Source: Paguma larvata (lineage: Eukaryota; Chordata; Mammalia; Carnivora; Viverridae). Taken from it: 64,000 bases of DNA. A model generated the notes under the pieces. The model ran no database searches. It saw only the letters and a program-made list of their open reading frames with translations, and was not told the DNA's origin. Location: assembly GCA_030068075.1 (NCBI GenBank), contig CM057826.1, positions 51,479,116-51,543,115 on the forward strand, read 5' to 3'. Both the position numbers and the translations under genes were made by a program. Shown here one piece after another: positions 11,401 through 23,498 of the stretch. Position 1 is the first letter of the stretch. Every line of letters begins with the position of its first letter.

Positions 11401-12884
11401 ATAAATTAAAGAAAAAATAATCAATGAACCTAGATTTTTACCTGGCCTAGATCAAAAAGATCCCATGCTAATTGGACATCAATTTTGGTAAGAAAATTTT
11501 CCTTTCCCCTAGCCTTAATTGGCCTTCAGATCTAGCTCATGGTGGTCCTGGTATAACCCTTCATTAAACAAACTCTTTAAATAAGTAGACAGGTCAGAGC
11601 AAAGATTCTTGGATTCTGCTTGAAGGGTTAAAAAGCACAATTCCTCTGGATTATTTTCTCCAAACAATCTTCATTAAAGTTAGAGTTAAAACCCATCCAT
11701 TGGACCCTCTGAAAAGATTACAGTCACTGAAAACAAATTATGTAGATGCCAATATGTATTGTAAAACTTCAAGTAATTTATTAAATGTGGATTTTGTCCT
11801 CTGGTACTTTATCCCAATCCTTTCCATTATGCTTTTAATTTTAAATTGTAAATGTGTAAAAACAATGTTTTCTATTTTAAACCTTAAAATCATTCAGTGA
11901 AATATTTTTAAGGTCAAATAAGTTAAATGTTGAATTATTGTTTTTTTGGCTAAGATTTCCTTTCAAGGACAAGATATTCCACTAATATCACCTGAAACTG
12001 AGCTTATCCATTTCCAAAGTTTGTTAGAAAACACATTTACCTGAAAAGGTCTAGCAAGTCAATAAGTACAAGACTGTGTGGTTCAAAAGTTATATCTTAG
12101 GAAATCACAGAAGCTATTAACGTGGTCCAGAATAATCATGACTTGTAGGTACATTTAACTTGTGATGTTGACTTCTTCCTTTTAATTACTTAGCTCTTGA
12201 ATACAGTCAATAGTCTGATGAGCTCTGATTATGGAGAACTCACCTAAAAATATTTTGAATTAATAATCATCTCCAATGTGACATTTAGGATTCAAAAACT
12301 CTAGTCACCTCTGCTCTCAACCTTTTCTTTTTCCATAGCACAACTTTAGGGTTATAACTGAGGGGATCTCTAGTGATTAATGCCTAGGTGATTTGATTTT
12401 TGCATACTGCAAGAAAATTAAGAGGAACATTTACTTGCCCTTAAAAAAAAATCTATAATCCACTAAACAGAACCTAGATTTAAATGTCCTCAGGCTTGAA
12501 AAAAAATACTTCCATAGCCTATTATGTCATGGTGGTTAAACAATTTCCAAGACAATTGCATAAAAAGAAGCTTTTTGCAACTAACTTAAAAAAGATTAGA
12601 CTTATATAATTTAATTAACAAAGTCCACTGTAATACTTTAGAAATGAATCTCTTTTAATCTTACAATTTTATTGGCTTCATTACTGTTGTAAAGAATTTC
12701 TAACCCACGATTACATCTGTGCCTTTCCATTGAGCCACTCAAGAGTCCTGAGGAGAAAAGCCAACTAATTTTATCATATGCTTTGGTTCTCAGCAGATAC
12801 CAACAAATAGAGAAAATCCTTTCTGCCTTAGCTCTAAAATGTTTGCTCTGCCTTAACACATCTCACTAGTATAAGTAAGTATAT
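11401..12884. other. No recognised element
   Basis: AT-rich DNA. Frames at 11700-11900 and 12638-12859 show no domain. No RNA gene or repeat identified. Confidence 0.5.
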
Positions 12885-12995
12885 TTTTCTTCCTTCAAGT
12901 AAATATTTGAGAACCTACTATGTGCCAGTTCTTGCCAAACACTTCAAATGCATAAAGATAATCGAGACAGTGATTATCCTTAAGTTACAGTGAAA
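12885..12995 (-). mobile_element. Short L2-like remnant, antisense
   Basis: aatatttgagaacctactatgtgccagt is followed by a diverged body. This is the signature of an antisense L2 3' end. Confidence 0.55.
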
Positions 12996-14125
12996 ATCTG
13001 TCTCTAAAATAGTTTCTTACTTTTTGTTAACTCAATAATTACTTAATCAGGTGTTCGACTTAACACCCATGCTATTTCCAACCCTATTAGTAACTGATTA
13101 ATTCCTTTTACTCTTTGCTCTAAGTGTTTTACCACTCTCCATAGTGTTTCTTTGGATCCTTCCCTTCACTGAGGTCACTTGGTCACTGACCGCTGACCAA
13201 CGAATAGATCCTATATACCTATCAAAATAATTTTACTTTATTTCTATAGTGTAACAACCTTTCTTTTACCAAAAAAAAAGTGTTCTGAAATGCTGGAACC
13301 AAGGAGAATATTCTTATTCAAATATTAGGAATTTATGTCTGCATAATTTAAGGTACAATACAGTCCCCTGAAAGGACTTATATGCTATGCTAATAGAGTT
13401 TATCACTTATTTGTGGTGTCAATAGAATTAGATTTAGATATCATTTTAATGGTCTGCATTAACAAGAGAAAAAGCAGACAATTGAATAGATTTGGAAACT
13501 GTCCACGTTCAAGGCAATGAGCAGATAAAGTGTGAAGGGAAAAACAATCTGGTTTTAGGAAAAAGTCTTCCTAGTTGAAAAACTCATCCAGGCTGTGGGA
13601 TTATTTTCTCTCTCACTAAATCTTAGTCTGTTCTGTAGACCTAAAAGACTGCTCAGTGGAGGAAGAAATCCAATGTTGAAGATGCATGTTACTGAAATCC
13701 CCACCAGTTGTAACTATCCCTCCAGAGCCATGGCCAGATTTTGCATGTAATCAAGATTCTTTGGTCATCTATTGATTTTTGGATTACTGTAGTTATCTGA
13801 GAATGCCTTTTAATTTAGAGTCCTCTACCAAATTCCTCCTGTTAACCAGAAGAACTGCAGACCATTGAAACTGAAAAAGTTCACCACCTTCATCAGGTAT
13901 TAGTCTCCCCATGCCTCCAGATGAGTACCCAAAAAATTCTTCTATACCTGTGCAACAACAAACTTTTTAAAAGTTTGATGTCATCCAGTAGAAATTTTCC
14001 TGGAAAAAATTTTTAACTAAAAAGTACTTTAGACTACACAGAATTCTCAGAAAGGAGATTTATAGAAGCCACACCGGGGTTTCCAATTAGAATAACAAAG
14101 AAAATATGGACCACCTTCTCCAACT
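12996..14125. other. No recognised repeat; holds copy A of a local direct repeat
   Basis: No gene seen. The notable part is about 13740-13818, which is related to about 14761-14841 (see the two repeat entries). Confidence 0.5.
13740..13818 (+). repeat. Diverged direct repeat, copy A
   Basis: The 43-base core at 13776-13818 matches 14799-14841 at 40 of 43 positions. Weaker similarity extends about 35 bases upstream in both copies. The spacing between cores is 1023 bases. I cannot assign it to a known family. Confidence 0.75.
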
Positions 14126-14127
14126 AC

Positions 14128-14350
14128 TGGTTAGGAAAGAAGATGTTAGAGTTAAAATGCCTGGGTTTGATTCCAGCTGTGCAGTCTTGTACACATTACT
14201 TAATCCTTTTAATCTCTCTAAGCCTCTGATTCTTCACATATAAAATGAGGATTAAAAATGCCCATCTCAAAGGGTTTAGTGAAGATTGAATAAAATAAGG
14301 TGCTCAGTACAATGCCTAGCACAGTTTCCTCTCTATCAATTCAACAAATA
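14128..14350 (+). mobile_element. MIR: MIR SINE
   Basis: Near full-length MIR order: agttaaaatgcctgggttt, ttccagctgtgcagtcttg, acacattacttaatcc, then tctctaagcctctgattctt, aaaatgaggattaaaaatgcc, tagtgaagattgaataaaat, and ctcagtacaatgcctagcac. Confidence 0.88.
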
Positions 14351-14760
14351 TGTATGTGCTACTCTTTGGTCATTTTCAATATTTTTAGTCTACCATTCTT
14401 CTTAATAGAATCTAAAGCATTTACCAGTTTTAATGGTAATGCACAGTTCCAAAGAGCCAGATTAGTATTTATCTTCCGTAGTATTTTTTTAAATTTCTGT
14501 TTTCTTATTCATAAATAATATCTTGAATATCTATTTTCCTCTTCCTGCTTTCTTGGTTATTTTGGTGTTTTTTGTTGTTCTAACTTCTAAATTCCTTCAT
14601 TTTTGCCTTGTCTTATTGGCATTAAGACTCTGATTATAGCAGCTTTTACCATAACCTTTAGTCTTAGGTACAACGTGTCTTATTTCATTGCTTTGTAAAA
14701 AGTTGCAAAGTTTGTTACCTTCTCTTTGATTTAAGAATAATCTGGGAATGGGTTTCTTAA
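14351..14760. other. No recognised element
   Basis: AT-rich sequence between MIR and the second copy of the local direct repeat. The 72- and 64-codon frames here have no recognisable domain. Confidence 0.5.
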
Positions 14761-14841
14761 TTTGTATGCTGTCATGATTCTTTTTGTTCATCTTTCAATT
14801 TTTGGATTACTGTAGTTATTTGAGAATACTTTTTAATTTAG
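14761..14841 (+). repeat. Diverged direct repeat, copy B
   Basis: Partner of 13740-13818. The shared core is 14799-14841 with 3 differences in 43 bases; the upstream part (from tttgtatgct) aligns less well. Family unassigned. Confidence 0.75.
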
Positions 14842-15505
14842 TCATATCTACTAGAAAAAAAGAGATTTTTGTCTTAATAGTTAAAAATTCATAATCATCT
14901 AAGGAAAATTTTTTTAATTAATAATTCTTGTAGAACTTCAAGAATTCCAAGAAAATTTTCATAGGTTCAATAGCCTCAATGCTAAGAAGCATGGAACAAT
15001 AAGAAAAGTCAAAAGAAAATCCATATTTGAATGTCTAGGTATTCAATCTATGTTGCTTTATTATGAATTTTAAATATTTAGTAGGAATCAGATAGGTAGA
15101 ATTTAAAGTATTCCCACTTGATTTTATACTTTATTCCTCTCAGTTTTAATAATACATCCTTATAATTGAAGTCAATCTAGGGACTTCTGGAAGAAAAGTA
15201 AAATTAACCAAAACCCAAGCATCAAAGCAGAGTGTTGAATGTCAAATGGGATCAGTGGACTGGTTGCAAGTGGGATGCAGACAATAAAAGTAAAGCCTAT
15301 GTTGAAAAAAACAGTAAGTGCACTATCTGAACAATATACATGAGACATCAGGATAAGGAAACCCTATCATCATGGTACTTCTGCCTCAGGAGGAAAGGAA
15401 TCTCAGGAACAAGTAACTTAACTTCCAGGATACTGGCCAACGACTCTCGGTGTAGAGGACCCTGCATTAGTTCTCAAAGTTCATAATATAATCCTCAGTC
15501 CCAGA
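14842..15505. other. No recognised element
   Basis: AT-rich DNA with no gene, RNA or repeat that I can support. Confidence 0.5.
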
Positions 15506-15509
15506 ATAA

Positions 15510-15715
15510 CAGAACATTTTACCATGGAGCCAGAGTTCTCCCTAGTTTTAGGTAGGGCTATAAAAAGAAAAGACAATTGCTTCAACTTTAAGCAAGTGAT
15601 TCTCACTAAGCCTTAGTTTCCTCATCTGCTAAGTAGCTACTGGGTGGCAAGGGGCCTGATTAAATTATCTATAGGGTTATTTTTAGCTCTAACATCTTAT
15701 AATTCTATAGTCTGG
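15510..15715 (+). mobile_element. MIR: MIR-like remnant
   Basis: caagtgattctcactaagcc, ttagtttcctcatctgctaa and a diverged 3' part resemble the second half of MIR. Confidence 0.6.
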
Positions 15716-15794
15716 TTAATGTATGTCTAGTCTAACCATTGAAAACATATAATTAAGTCTCAATCACAAATAGTCAGTTTATAATAGATCTTAC

Positions 15795-15972
15795 GGGGCC
15801 CCTGGGTGGCTCAGTCAGTTAAGCATTCGACTTCGGCTCAGGTCATGATCTCATGGTTCATGAGTTTGAGACCCATGTCAGGCTCTGTGCTGACAGCTCG
15901 GAGCCTGGAGCCTGCTTCAGTTTCTGTGTCTCTCAAAATTAAATAAATGTTAAAAAATATTAAAAGAAAAAA
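15795..15972 (+). mobile_element. SINEC_Fc: tRNA-Lys CAN-SINE, short-linker copy
   Basis: Full tRNA-like head (tgggtggctcagtcagttaa, with B-box near 15860-15875) and gctgacagctcggagcctgg, but almost no TC-rich linker before tctcaaaattaaataaatg. The shortened linker suggests an internal deletion. No clear target-site duplication was found. Confidence 0.92.
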
Positions 15973-16235
15973 CATACTTATAACAAACCTTACTAAAATA
16001 GTTTTGATCAAATACACAACACCCTGTAGTATTACTTGATAAGCCTACTTTTGAAATAATCCTGTCACTAATGACAAATTAGGTTTTTAGATATGAAGAT
16101 TAATCATATCAAAAGTTATTTTGTGATGCTGAAATTTTATTTACCGAAAAAAGATAAGAAGTAAATCTTTGAGTCCTTAAAATAAGCCAGGAAATATGGG
16201 CTAAATGTTTTCCATGTGCCAAATAACTGGGAATC
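15973..16235. other. No recognised element
   Basis: AT-rich spacer, nothing recognised. Confidence 0.5.
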
Positions 16236-16712
16236 ATGAAAATAAAAACTGTGGAATATCGGTCTTTAGCAGATGCTGTTGGTTCCCAGCCTACATCCCT
16301 TGGGTCTTGTTACTTCAGTTTGGTCCTGCACAAATACGAACTGCCAGTATTTGCACCTCTTGGCCCAAGAGTTTCTGATGCCTTGGAAGCCTGCCATGCC
16401 TATATCCATCAGGCTTAAGTGCCAGGGAACTAATGTCTGTACCGCAGGGAGCAGCCTAAACCAATGGCTGAATGGAATTGCTATATAAATGCACAACTTG
16501 CTCACCCCACAGGCAAAATACGTGTTTTACGCCATTTTTCAGAATTTCCCTTGGTGTTAAGATGGTCACCAGTAGTGGTGGCTGCCTTGATAGTGCTTCC
16601 CACACTGGCTACCTTACTCTCTCCATGTCTCTTCCCTAATTTCCTACTTATGTTTATTTGCACTTGAGTCTTTGTCTGAGGATCCGCTTCTGAGGGTACC
16701 AAACTAAGAGTA
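16236..16712 (+). mobile_element. Probable old retroviral-type LTR
   Basis: The 3' part (tttatttgcacttgagtctt, tgtctgaggatccgcttctg, agggtaccaaactaagag) resembles the end of mammalian ERVL-class LTRs. The upstream 400 bases are consistent but diverged. Overlapping frames on both strands (16236-16702) are therefore unlikely to be genes. The family is not fixed. Confidence 0.5.
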
Positions 16713-17810
16713 CCAGAAGGAAATTATTCTCACTAGGCAAGTAAATCTTCATATAAGTTATGATTTTGTCCTCCACCATCCCCCTTAAACACACACTCAT
16801 GCTCTTGGCCCAAAATTAGGAGGAAAAAAAAACTTGGCAGGAATCTTGCATATGCAATGAAAAAAAGCAATACACACTCACAAAAGAAAAATGAATATGG
16901 AGGTAAACTTTAACATCTACCCTCGAAACAACACTACAGAAACATTTTCACAAATGAAGATATTATAAGGTGAAGGGATGGAGGGAAGAGCGATTAGCCC
17001 TTTAGTTACCACTTCCCTTCTCTTAGGAGAATTTTGAAGGTAAAGACTTAGACAAGCATATTTTATCAGGGTTGGTGTGAGTTAAGGGTACATTCTACTG
17101 AACACTGGTTCTGACTCTAAAAGCAAAATCCCGGCATACACACATCATAGGTATAACTGTAACCTAATGCAGTGGTTGGAACATAATAGGAGCTCAGTAT
17201 GTATCTGTACATATATAGTGGAAACCAAGACAGATCAGGCAGGCTTTAGAGACCTTTAGAGACTAATAAAGAAGAAGTTAACCTTTTATAATTAGCTCAA
17301 GACTCTAGGAAGAAAGGTAAAAAGAAACTTCAATATTTCTTCTAAATCATCCAGCTTAGCTCACCAAGTTAGGGAAGAAGTCCACCTGTTCAAAAACTCC
17401 ATACGGACTGTCTTTCAGGAGATTGGTGATAACAGTAGAAAGGAAGATGGACATGCTCCAAAGAAAGAAAGAGAAACTTCTGTCATCCAACTTTGTTTTC
17501 AGTATAAAGTCGACACACAAGGCAAACTTTAAATTTTACCTTCAGAATGACTAACGAATTAATTACTGTTGTAATATCTCTGCTCTCATGTGTCAAAGTC
17601 AAAATTATACCTTCCCAAAAAGTCTATTTTCATATCTCTGAATCACTCATGAACTCACTGTGGGTTACAGGCAGGCTACTTTTATCTGACTTAACCATTA
17701 TGGAGCCATTAATATTAACAGGTCTGACTCTAGGTTAAAATTATTCTGATGGGGATAACAGAAATTAAATGTTTGACTGATCATAGATTTCTTATGTCAC
17801 CTCTGGTTAT
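16713..17810. other. No recognised element
   Basis: No gene, RNA or named repeat seen. Ordinary AT-rich sequence. Confidence 0.5.
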
Positions 17811-17825
17811 AACAAATTCAATCTT

Positions 17826-18036
17826 GGGGCACCTAGGTGGCTCAGCTGGTTAAGCAACCGACTGTTGATTTTAGCCCAAGTCATGATCTCATGGTTCATG
17901 AGTTTGAGCCTCATATAGGGCTCCGCGCTGATGGTGTGGAGCCTGTTTGTGATTCTCTCTCTCCCTCTCTCTCCCTGCCCCTTCGGCATTCTGCCTCTCT
18001 CTCTCTCAAAATAAATAAATAAACTTTAAAAAAAAA
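17826..18036 (+). mobile_element. SINEC_Fc: tRNA-Lys CAN-SINE
   Basis: Head ggggcacctaggtggctcag, B-box region near 17900, TC-rich linker and (AAAT)n/A tail. Flanking aattca words (17815-17820 and 18038-18043), with similar bases following, support an aged target-site duplication. Confidence 0.93.
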
Positions 18037-18050
18037 GAATTCAGATATTT

Positions 18051-19570
18051 TTCTCATCCTTTTTCCTTTCCTTCTTCTCTGATCTCTTTGAAAGGGAATT
18101 TTCTTGGTAAGCCCAGTCCCCAGGACTTTATCATTCTGAATTTGGCTAATAGGTAAAGTAATTCTGAGTGGAGGAAAGGGGATGCTTCAAAAACCACATG
18201 TCATAAGACAGGAAGTAAAGGGAGAGACTCAAAAAGAATCAGGGACTACTATGATATATGAAAATTTGATAAATTGAGAGAAGAAAGGATATTTTATAGT
18301 GTTATTGAATTACAGAGCTGTGATTCAAATATAAATCATTCAGATACTTGTCTGGAAGTATAAAATTATACTCTAGTAAAGTATCAGTATAGTATAGTAT
18401 AGTATAGGAAGTATTTTCTGCAATACTAGACTAAGCTGCCTCTCCTAGTCTCCTTTTCTACCCTGAAGCTATTTTCAAAGATGTTAATGAGTCCCCACAG
18501 CACTAGCTGGACAATTTTCAAATAATCCATTAGAAAATCAAACCACCAAACAGGCATTAAGCTATCATCTTCCCATCAACTATAATATCCTTCTGTCTCT
18601 ATAAGACAGATGTTTAGAAGTGTATATTCTATCTGGGAAAAAGTGGGAATTTTATTTCAGCTTTCTGTGCATCATTAGGTTGCTGGAAATCACGGAAACC
18701 TAAATTACACATGTAAGTTATTTCATGCATTGAGACCTCTTGTAGGAAGAAAGTAGCAATCAAATCAGTCAGCTCAAATCATCCTCAACATTAGCAAGGT
18801 GACTGTAGGATCATTTTAAGAAATGACTTTCTGTTTCTATTAGCAGACTGATTATATTCTATATTCTGTTCCAGAAACATATGACCATACCAGTCTCCCA
18901 AAATGTGTAGTGAAATAATATAATTTCTTTGCCAATGTTTAAAGTCAAGTCGAAGTTCTTAAAAACAAACAAACAAACAAAAACAACGAGAGCAACAAAA
19001 CCAAAAATTGGAACCATGACAGTTTGCACCCTTTCAGCAAAATCAATCATTAAGGCAAATATTTACTGTTTGGGTTGTTGAACATAGATGCATGGACTGA
19101 AGTTTAATGTCCATGCAATCTGTTTCCAGTGCATTAGCCATCACATTACAAACAACAAACAAGATTCTTTCTTGTTTAAAATGTGTCCCACATGCTCAGA
19201 ATCAATCTTGATCAACAGACTGCGGTATAATTTGGTAGTTCAGAAATGACAAGATTATGGACACATTTCAATTAAAAAATAATTTCAGAGAAGACAACTC
19301 ATATGCATTATGTATCTAACGATGCTTCTGAAAGACATTTAGGAATCTACCTCATCAACTCTGAATAGAGAGTCTTGGTCTCCTTTGTCAAACGATATAA
19401 TAAATAATATAGATGAATTACTTATGAAGAAGATACAAGCAATCTTCCATTTTTTATATAACAAATTCCTGAAATATATTCAAAAGCTAAATGTGAAAAA
19501 ATAAAATTGTCTGTGTTAAATCTTAGCTCCACAAATTACTAGTTAAAACATGTTAAATTACTTACTCTGA
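18051..19570. other. No recognised element; small (AGTAT)n
   Basis: No gene seen. A short (AGTAT)n array lies at about 18386-18407, and AAAC-type repeats lie near 18961-18990. Confidence 0.5.
18386..18407 (+). repeat. (AGTAT)n microsatellite
   Basis: Four uninterrupted AGTAT units plus a partial unit. Confidence 0.85.
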
Positions 19571-19574
19571 TTCT

Positions 19575-20155
19575 TACATTTATTCATTTAACAGATACTA
19601 ACAATTGCCTCTTATGTGTCAGACACCATTCTAGGTTTGGGGAATGCAGAAGCCAAAAGGAGAGGTTACAGGCCCTGCTTTCATACTTTTAAGTGAAGGA
19701 GGCAACAAAAAGGACAAATATGTAACATGTTAGAACATGATAAACGTAGAAAGAAAAATTTTTAAAAAGAAGAGAATGGGATATGAACTATTAGAGAGGT
19801 CTTAGGTACATGTTAGATAGATATTTTAGATTTGGGTTAGATGTCACCAAGAAGATGATCTTGGTGATAAATTGAAGGAAATGAGAAAACAAGTCATGCC
19901 GATATCCATGGAAGGAAAGAGTGCTCCATGAGTGGCAAGTGCAAGACTGAGTCTGGGGCAAGACTATGCCTGAGGCTATAAGGATAGTGATAGCAGAGAG
20001 ATGAAAAGTAGAGTGTTAGATGAGGTCAGGAAAGTAATGAGATCACAGCTGGGGAACAGGCCATGAAAGCCTTTTAGTTCATAACAAAGACCTTCAAGAT
20101 AATAAGACATTATTAGACTATTTCAAGAAGTGACATTCTCAGGCTTACATTTGAC
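19575..20155 (-). mobile_element. L2 LINE 3' remnant, antisense
   Basis: The reverse complement of the L2 3' region is spread over about 580 bases: tcttatgtgtcagacaccat, ttctaggtttggggaatgc, ttacaggccctgctttcat, then further in aagagtgctccatgagtggc, aagtgcaagactgagtctgg, and ggccatgaaagccttttag. Confidence 0.75.
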
Positions 20156-20260
20156 AGGAATAATAATACTTCACAGGTTTACTATAAAGATTAAATAAAA
20201 TAATTGACATAAAATGTTTCCCACAGTACATGACAAAGGCTAAAAATAAAATATTAGCTT
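20156..20260 (+). mobile_element. MIR: MIR 3' remnant
   Basis: aataatacttcacaggttta, then ctataaagattaaataaaat and cagtacatgacaaaggct resemble the MIR 3' third. Confidence 0.5.
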
Positions 20261-21047
20261 CCAAAATTATTTTCATTAACTAGACAGAGATTAGAAAAGC
20301 ATGATCAAAATAGAAAGTCATTGCATGTGTATCCCTCTTATTTTTTACTTTTGTCTCTATTCTTCAAAAATAAGAATAATCCAAGGAGGGAAAGAGAAAT
20401 AATAAAGAGATGCTTTGGTTCAAAGATCAAGTGAAGATATTTCTGGAACATTTAAGAGTTTTTTTAAAAAAAAAAAAACATAGAGGAAAAAAACTTAAAG
20501 TACAAAACAGAGGAATATTAAACTTTCCAGGTAAATCTCTTAATGCTTTAAGCACAGAAATAATTGGAAATCGATTTGAAGCTATTTGAAATTGATGCTT
20601 CTTCCAGTTTAGGACCAGGAAGAAGAATCCAAAACTGTTTGGATGACTTCCGGCAAAGTATTATACTCAGTAAACAGAAAGAATTTGTTGTAAATAGATT
20701 CCAAGAAAGCTACTGATAGGCCTCCCTGCTGGCTGAGCAGGATTACTGAAATAAAATAAAGCAAGACAAAATGTATTATTGCCTACTTATGCAGTCTGGC
20801 ATAAAAATTAATGCAGTAGCTGGATATGAGAGAAAAAAATAAACAGATCATCTCAAAACCTCATGAGAGACACTGTATCCGTACCTCTGGTAGTAACCTA
20901 TGACAGGTGTGTAATAGGCATGAATGATACGACCACTGGAGGATTTATGATCTGAACTCCCAGAGAACCTCCAAAGTGCAGGATTTCATTTCACACACAG
21001 CCCAAAGAATAGTATATCGTATCTTTCCTTTTTATATCATTTTATGT
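20261..21047. other. No recognised element
   Basis: A-rich stretch near 20461-20495. No gene or repeat recognised. Confidence 0.5.
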
Positions 21048-21680
21048 ATTTCATTTCTTTTAAGAGCATTTATTGATTATCTATTATGTGCAAGGAGCTG
21101 TGGAAAATAGAAAATTGTATAAGACATGATCCTCACCACCCAAGAAACTTACATTACAGCAAAGGGACACAAGGTACAGACTATCTTCATTCAACATAAG
21201 ACACCATCCACTTAATTTAAATCAAAGTAATAACTTTATGGAGAAAAGAAAACATTAAATATGCGTAGAATTTTTAGACCTCAATTTCAGAAACATTAAA
21301 ATTTGCAAAAAAAATGAATACCTTACTATATAAAATCAGGTACATAAATCTCTACTCTAAGAGGAACTGTAAGCATCAAAGATAGTTTTTGAAACAACCA
21401 GGTATTACAGGAGCACGAAGGAAAAAGGTATTAGTACTGGGTCAGAGGGTTAGCAAAATATAGATGATGTTAACATTTCAGCTCAGCTTTAAAAAAGAAC
21501 TAGAAAGTCTATAATGGAAATGGCGGGTAAAAAATGCATCCCAGGCAAATGGAAATGGAAGGTAAGAAATGCATTCCCGGCAGATGAAATAGCACACATA
21601 GAGGCACAGAACAAAAATTCCTCTGCACAGGGCAGCAGCCATAAATTCAGATCGGTGAAAGAAGGTTCATACTAGACCCC
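21048..21680 (-). mobile_element. L2-like remnant, antisense
   Basis: gcatttattgattatctatt, tatgtgcaaggagctgtgg, aaacttacattacagcaaag, then aacatttcagctcagcttt and gcattcccggcagatgaaat follow the order of an antisense L2 3' region. A 35-bp tandem duplication (21516-21585) lies within it. Confidence 0.6.
21516..21585 (+). repeat. 35-bp tandem duplication
   Basis: Two adjacent 35-base units (21516-21550 and 21551-21585) match at 29 of 35 positions. They contain the L2-type gcatyccaggcaga-like segment, so the duplication happened inside the old repeat. Confidence 0.85.
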
Positions 21681-23487
21681 GTTGTTAGGAGTTTTAAATG
21701 TTAAATAAAGGATAGTAAACATTGCCCTGCCGGAATAGGAAGTTTTAAAAGTGGAGGACAAGTACTCTCATATGCATGATTTGGGAAGAGTCGCATGCAG
21801 CAGTCCACGGTGAACTGCAGAGAGGCTTTGCCGTAGAGTGCAAGAGTAGTAAGGAACCTCTGATAACACCCAAGGCTAGTGATGCCAAACCAAACCAGGG
21901 AGGTAAACGGTGAGTTGCAAAGAGATGAACGTGTCTCTCCACTTAGCGCTTTTACTGACACGATCATAATTGATATACAGTATTGTGACACCAAAAAAGT
22001 AAGAATTATTACTCATAATTTAAAGAGGAAGAAGCCAAGGGAGAAAATTTGTGGCTTTTTAATAATTATATCCAGTGTTAAAAGATAAACTGAGGCAGAT
22101 TCAAAATTTTAATTTTTTTGAGAAAAATCTGTTATAACCAGGCAGCGCCAAACCATGAGTTACGAGCACTTAGCAGACAAAAACCATGGTAAATACCTCT
22201 AAAATGTGTTTGCAAAGAAAGGGAATTATTTGATTGGCTATAGCTTAGTTAGCTGTTTGTGATTATTGTCCTTAGCATTTTGATTTTGGAACCTTGAGGC
22301 ATTTACAGGCTAAGATTATGATTTGCTTACATAGGCCACCATGGCATGAAAGCCACCTTAGTAGTGGCCTCCTGTTTTAAAGTTTACAGCTAGTTAGTAA
22401 AAGATTCAGTGCCAGGAAACAATGCTACTGTCTCAGCAGACAGATCTTTTGTTCTCTTCACAGGACATGAACTCATTCTCATGTACATTCCTAGTGATGA
22501 ATTAAAGCATGAATGTTTTAGGATGACCTGAATATCACAACTTGAAAGATAAAAGTAGTATGAGATGAAGTGCATAGTGTTCCACTAAACCAAAAGGGAG
22601 GCAGTGACTCAGTACTACAATCTCACACAGTCATCGACATTGTTAGTGGTGGTGGCAGTTTGTAAAGACATTGTCTCCATGGCCAGCCTGTGGCAACATA
22701 ATCAGAAAACTAAGACAGAATGCCAGGTGATCGCATGGGGTGAGAGGTGAATCAAAATTTTGGCTACTTCATTATTAGCAAGATTGAGTGTAGGGTGGTC
22801 TGCTAATTCCGCATTCCTATTTCAAAGAATAAAATATTTCTGAAAGAAATTGGACATGCACACATCATCAAAAGAAATTTCATTTAATTATAATGGACGA
22901 ATTACCAATCAAAATAAATTTAGTTTCCTAGCATTACTATCATGGTGAACATTGGTTCTCAATTTCCAAAGAATTTCTTAGATATGCAGTACAGTTCAAA
23001 AATGACGGACTTTGGGACAATGTTATCAGAATCACCATGGGTAATCTATCATTCAGACTATAAACCAGGTATACTGTAGCTAGCCTTGGAAATCTTGGCA
23101 GCCAGATTTGGAAAACACTGTTGCAAGGGATATTGTAACCAAAAGATAGTTCTCATTGAGTTCATGAGAATAAATTTGTTTTTATCTTTATATGCCATAA
23201 TAACTTACATGTTTGATTATATTCCAAGCCACATTCTTTCACAAGCAACCAAATTCTATATTTTAAGGTATTATATTAATGTTGAATCTAAACACTTACA
23301 AAAAGCACAAATTCTTTTCCTTTGTTTCTTTTTCAATAAAAAAAATTCCCACATATTCTTTTCTGTCTGGCATCTTTTAAGATGTTATTGTATATATCAG
23401 TAGTGTGGTTGCTTTTTGTTGCTGAGTATAATTTTTAAAAATTGAGGAGAAAGTAATCCTGATCACAAGTAGGATTTTTCCATCGAT
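21681..23487. other. No recognised element
   Basis: No named repeat or gene. Overlapping frames at 21701-21994 (minus, 97 codons) and 23086-23403 (plus, 105 codons) show no domain or conserved motif and are treated as chance. Confidence 0.5.
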
Positions 23488-23498
23488 AGCTTATTCTT

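Noticed and set aside
23086..23403. 105-codon open frame as a possible gene
   Set aside because: No domain. Its composition follows the AT-rich background, and there is no supporting context.
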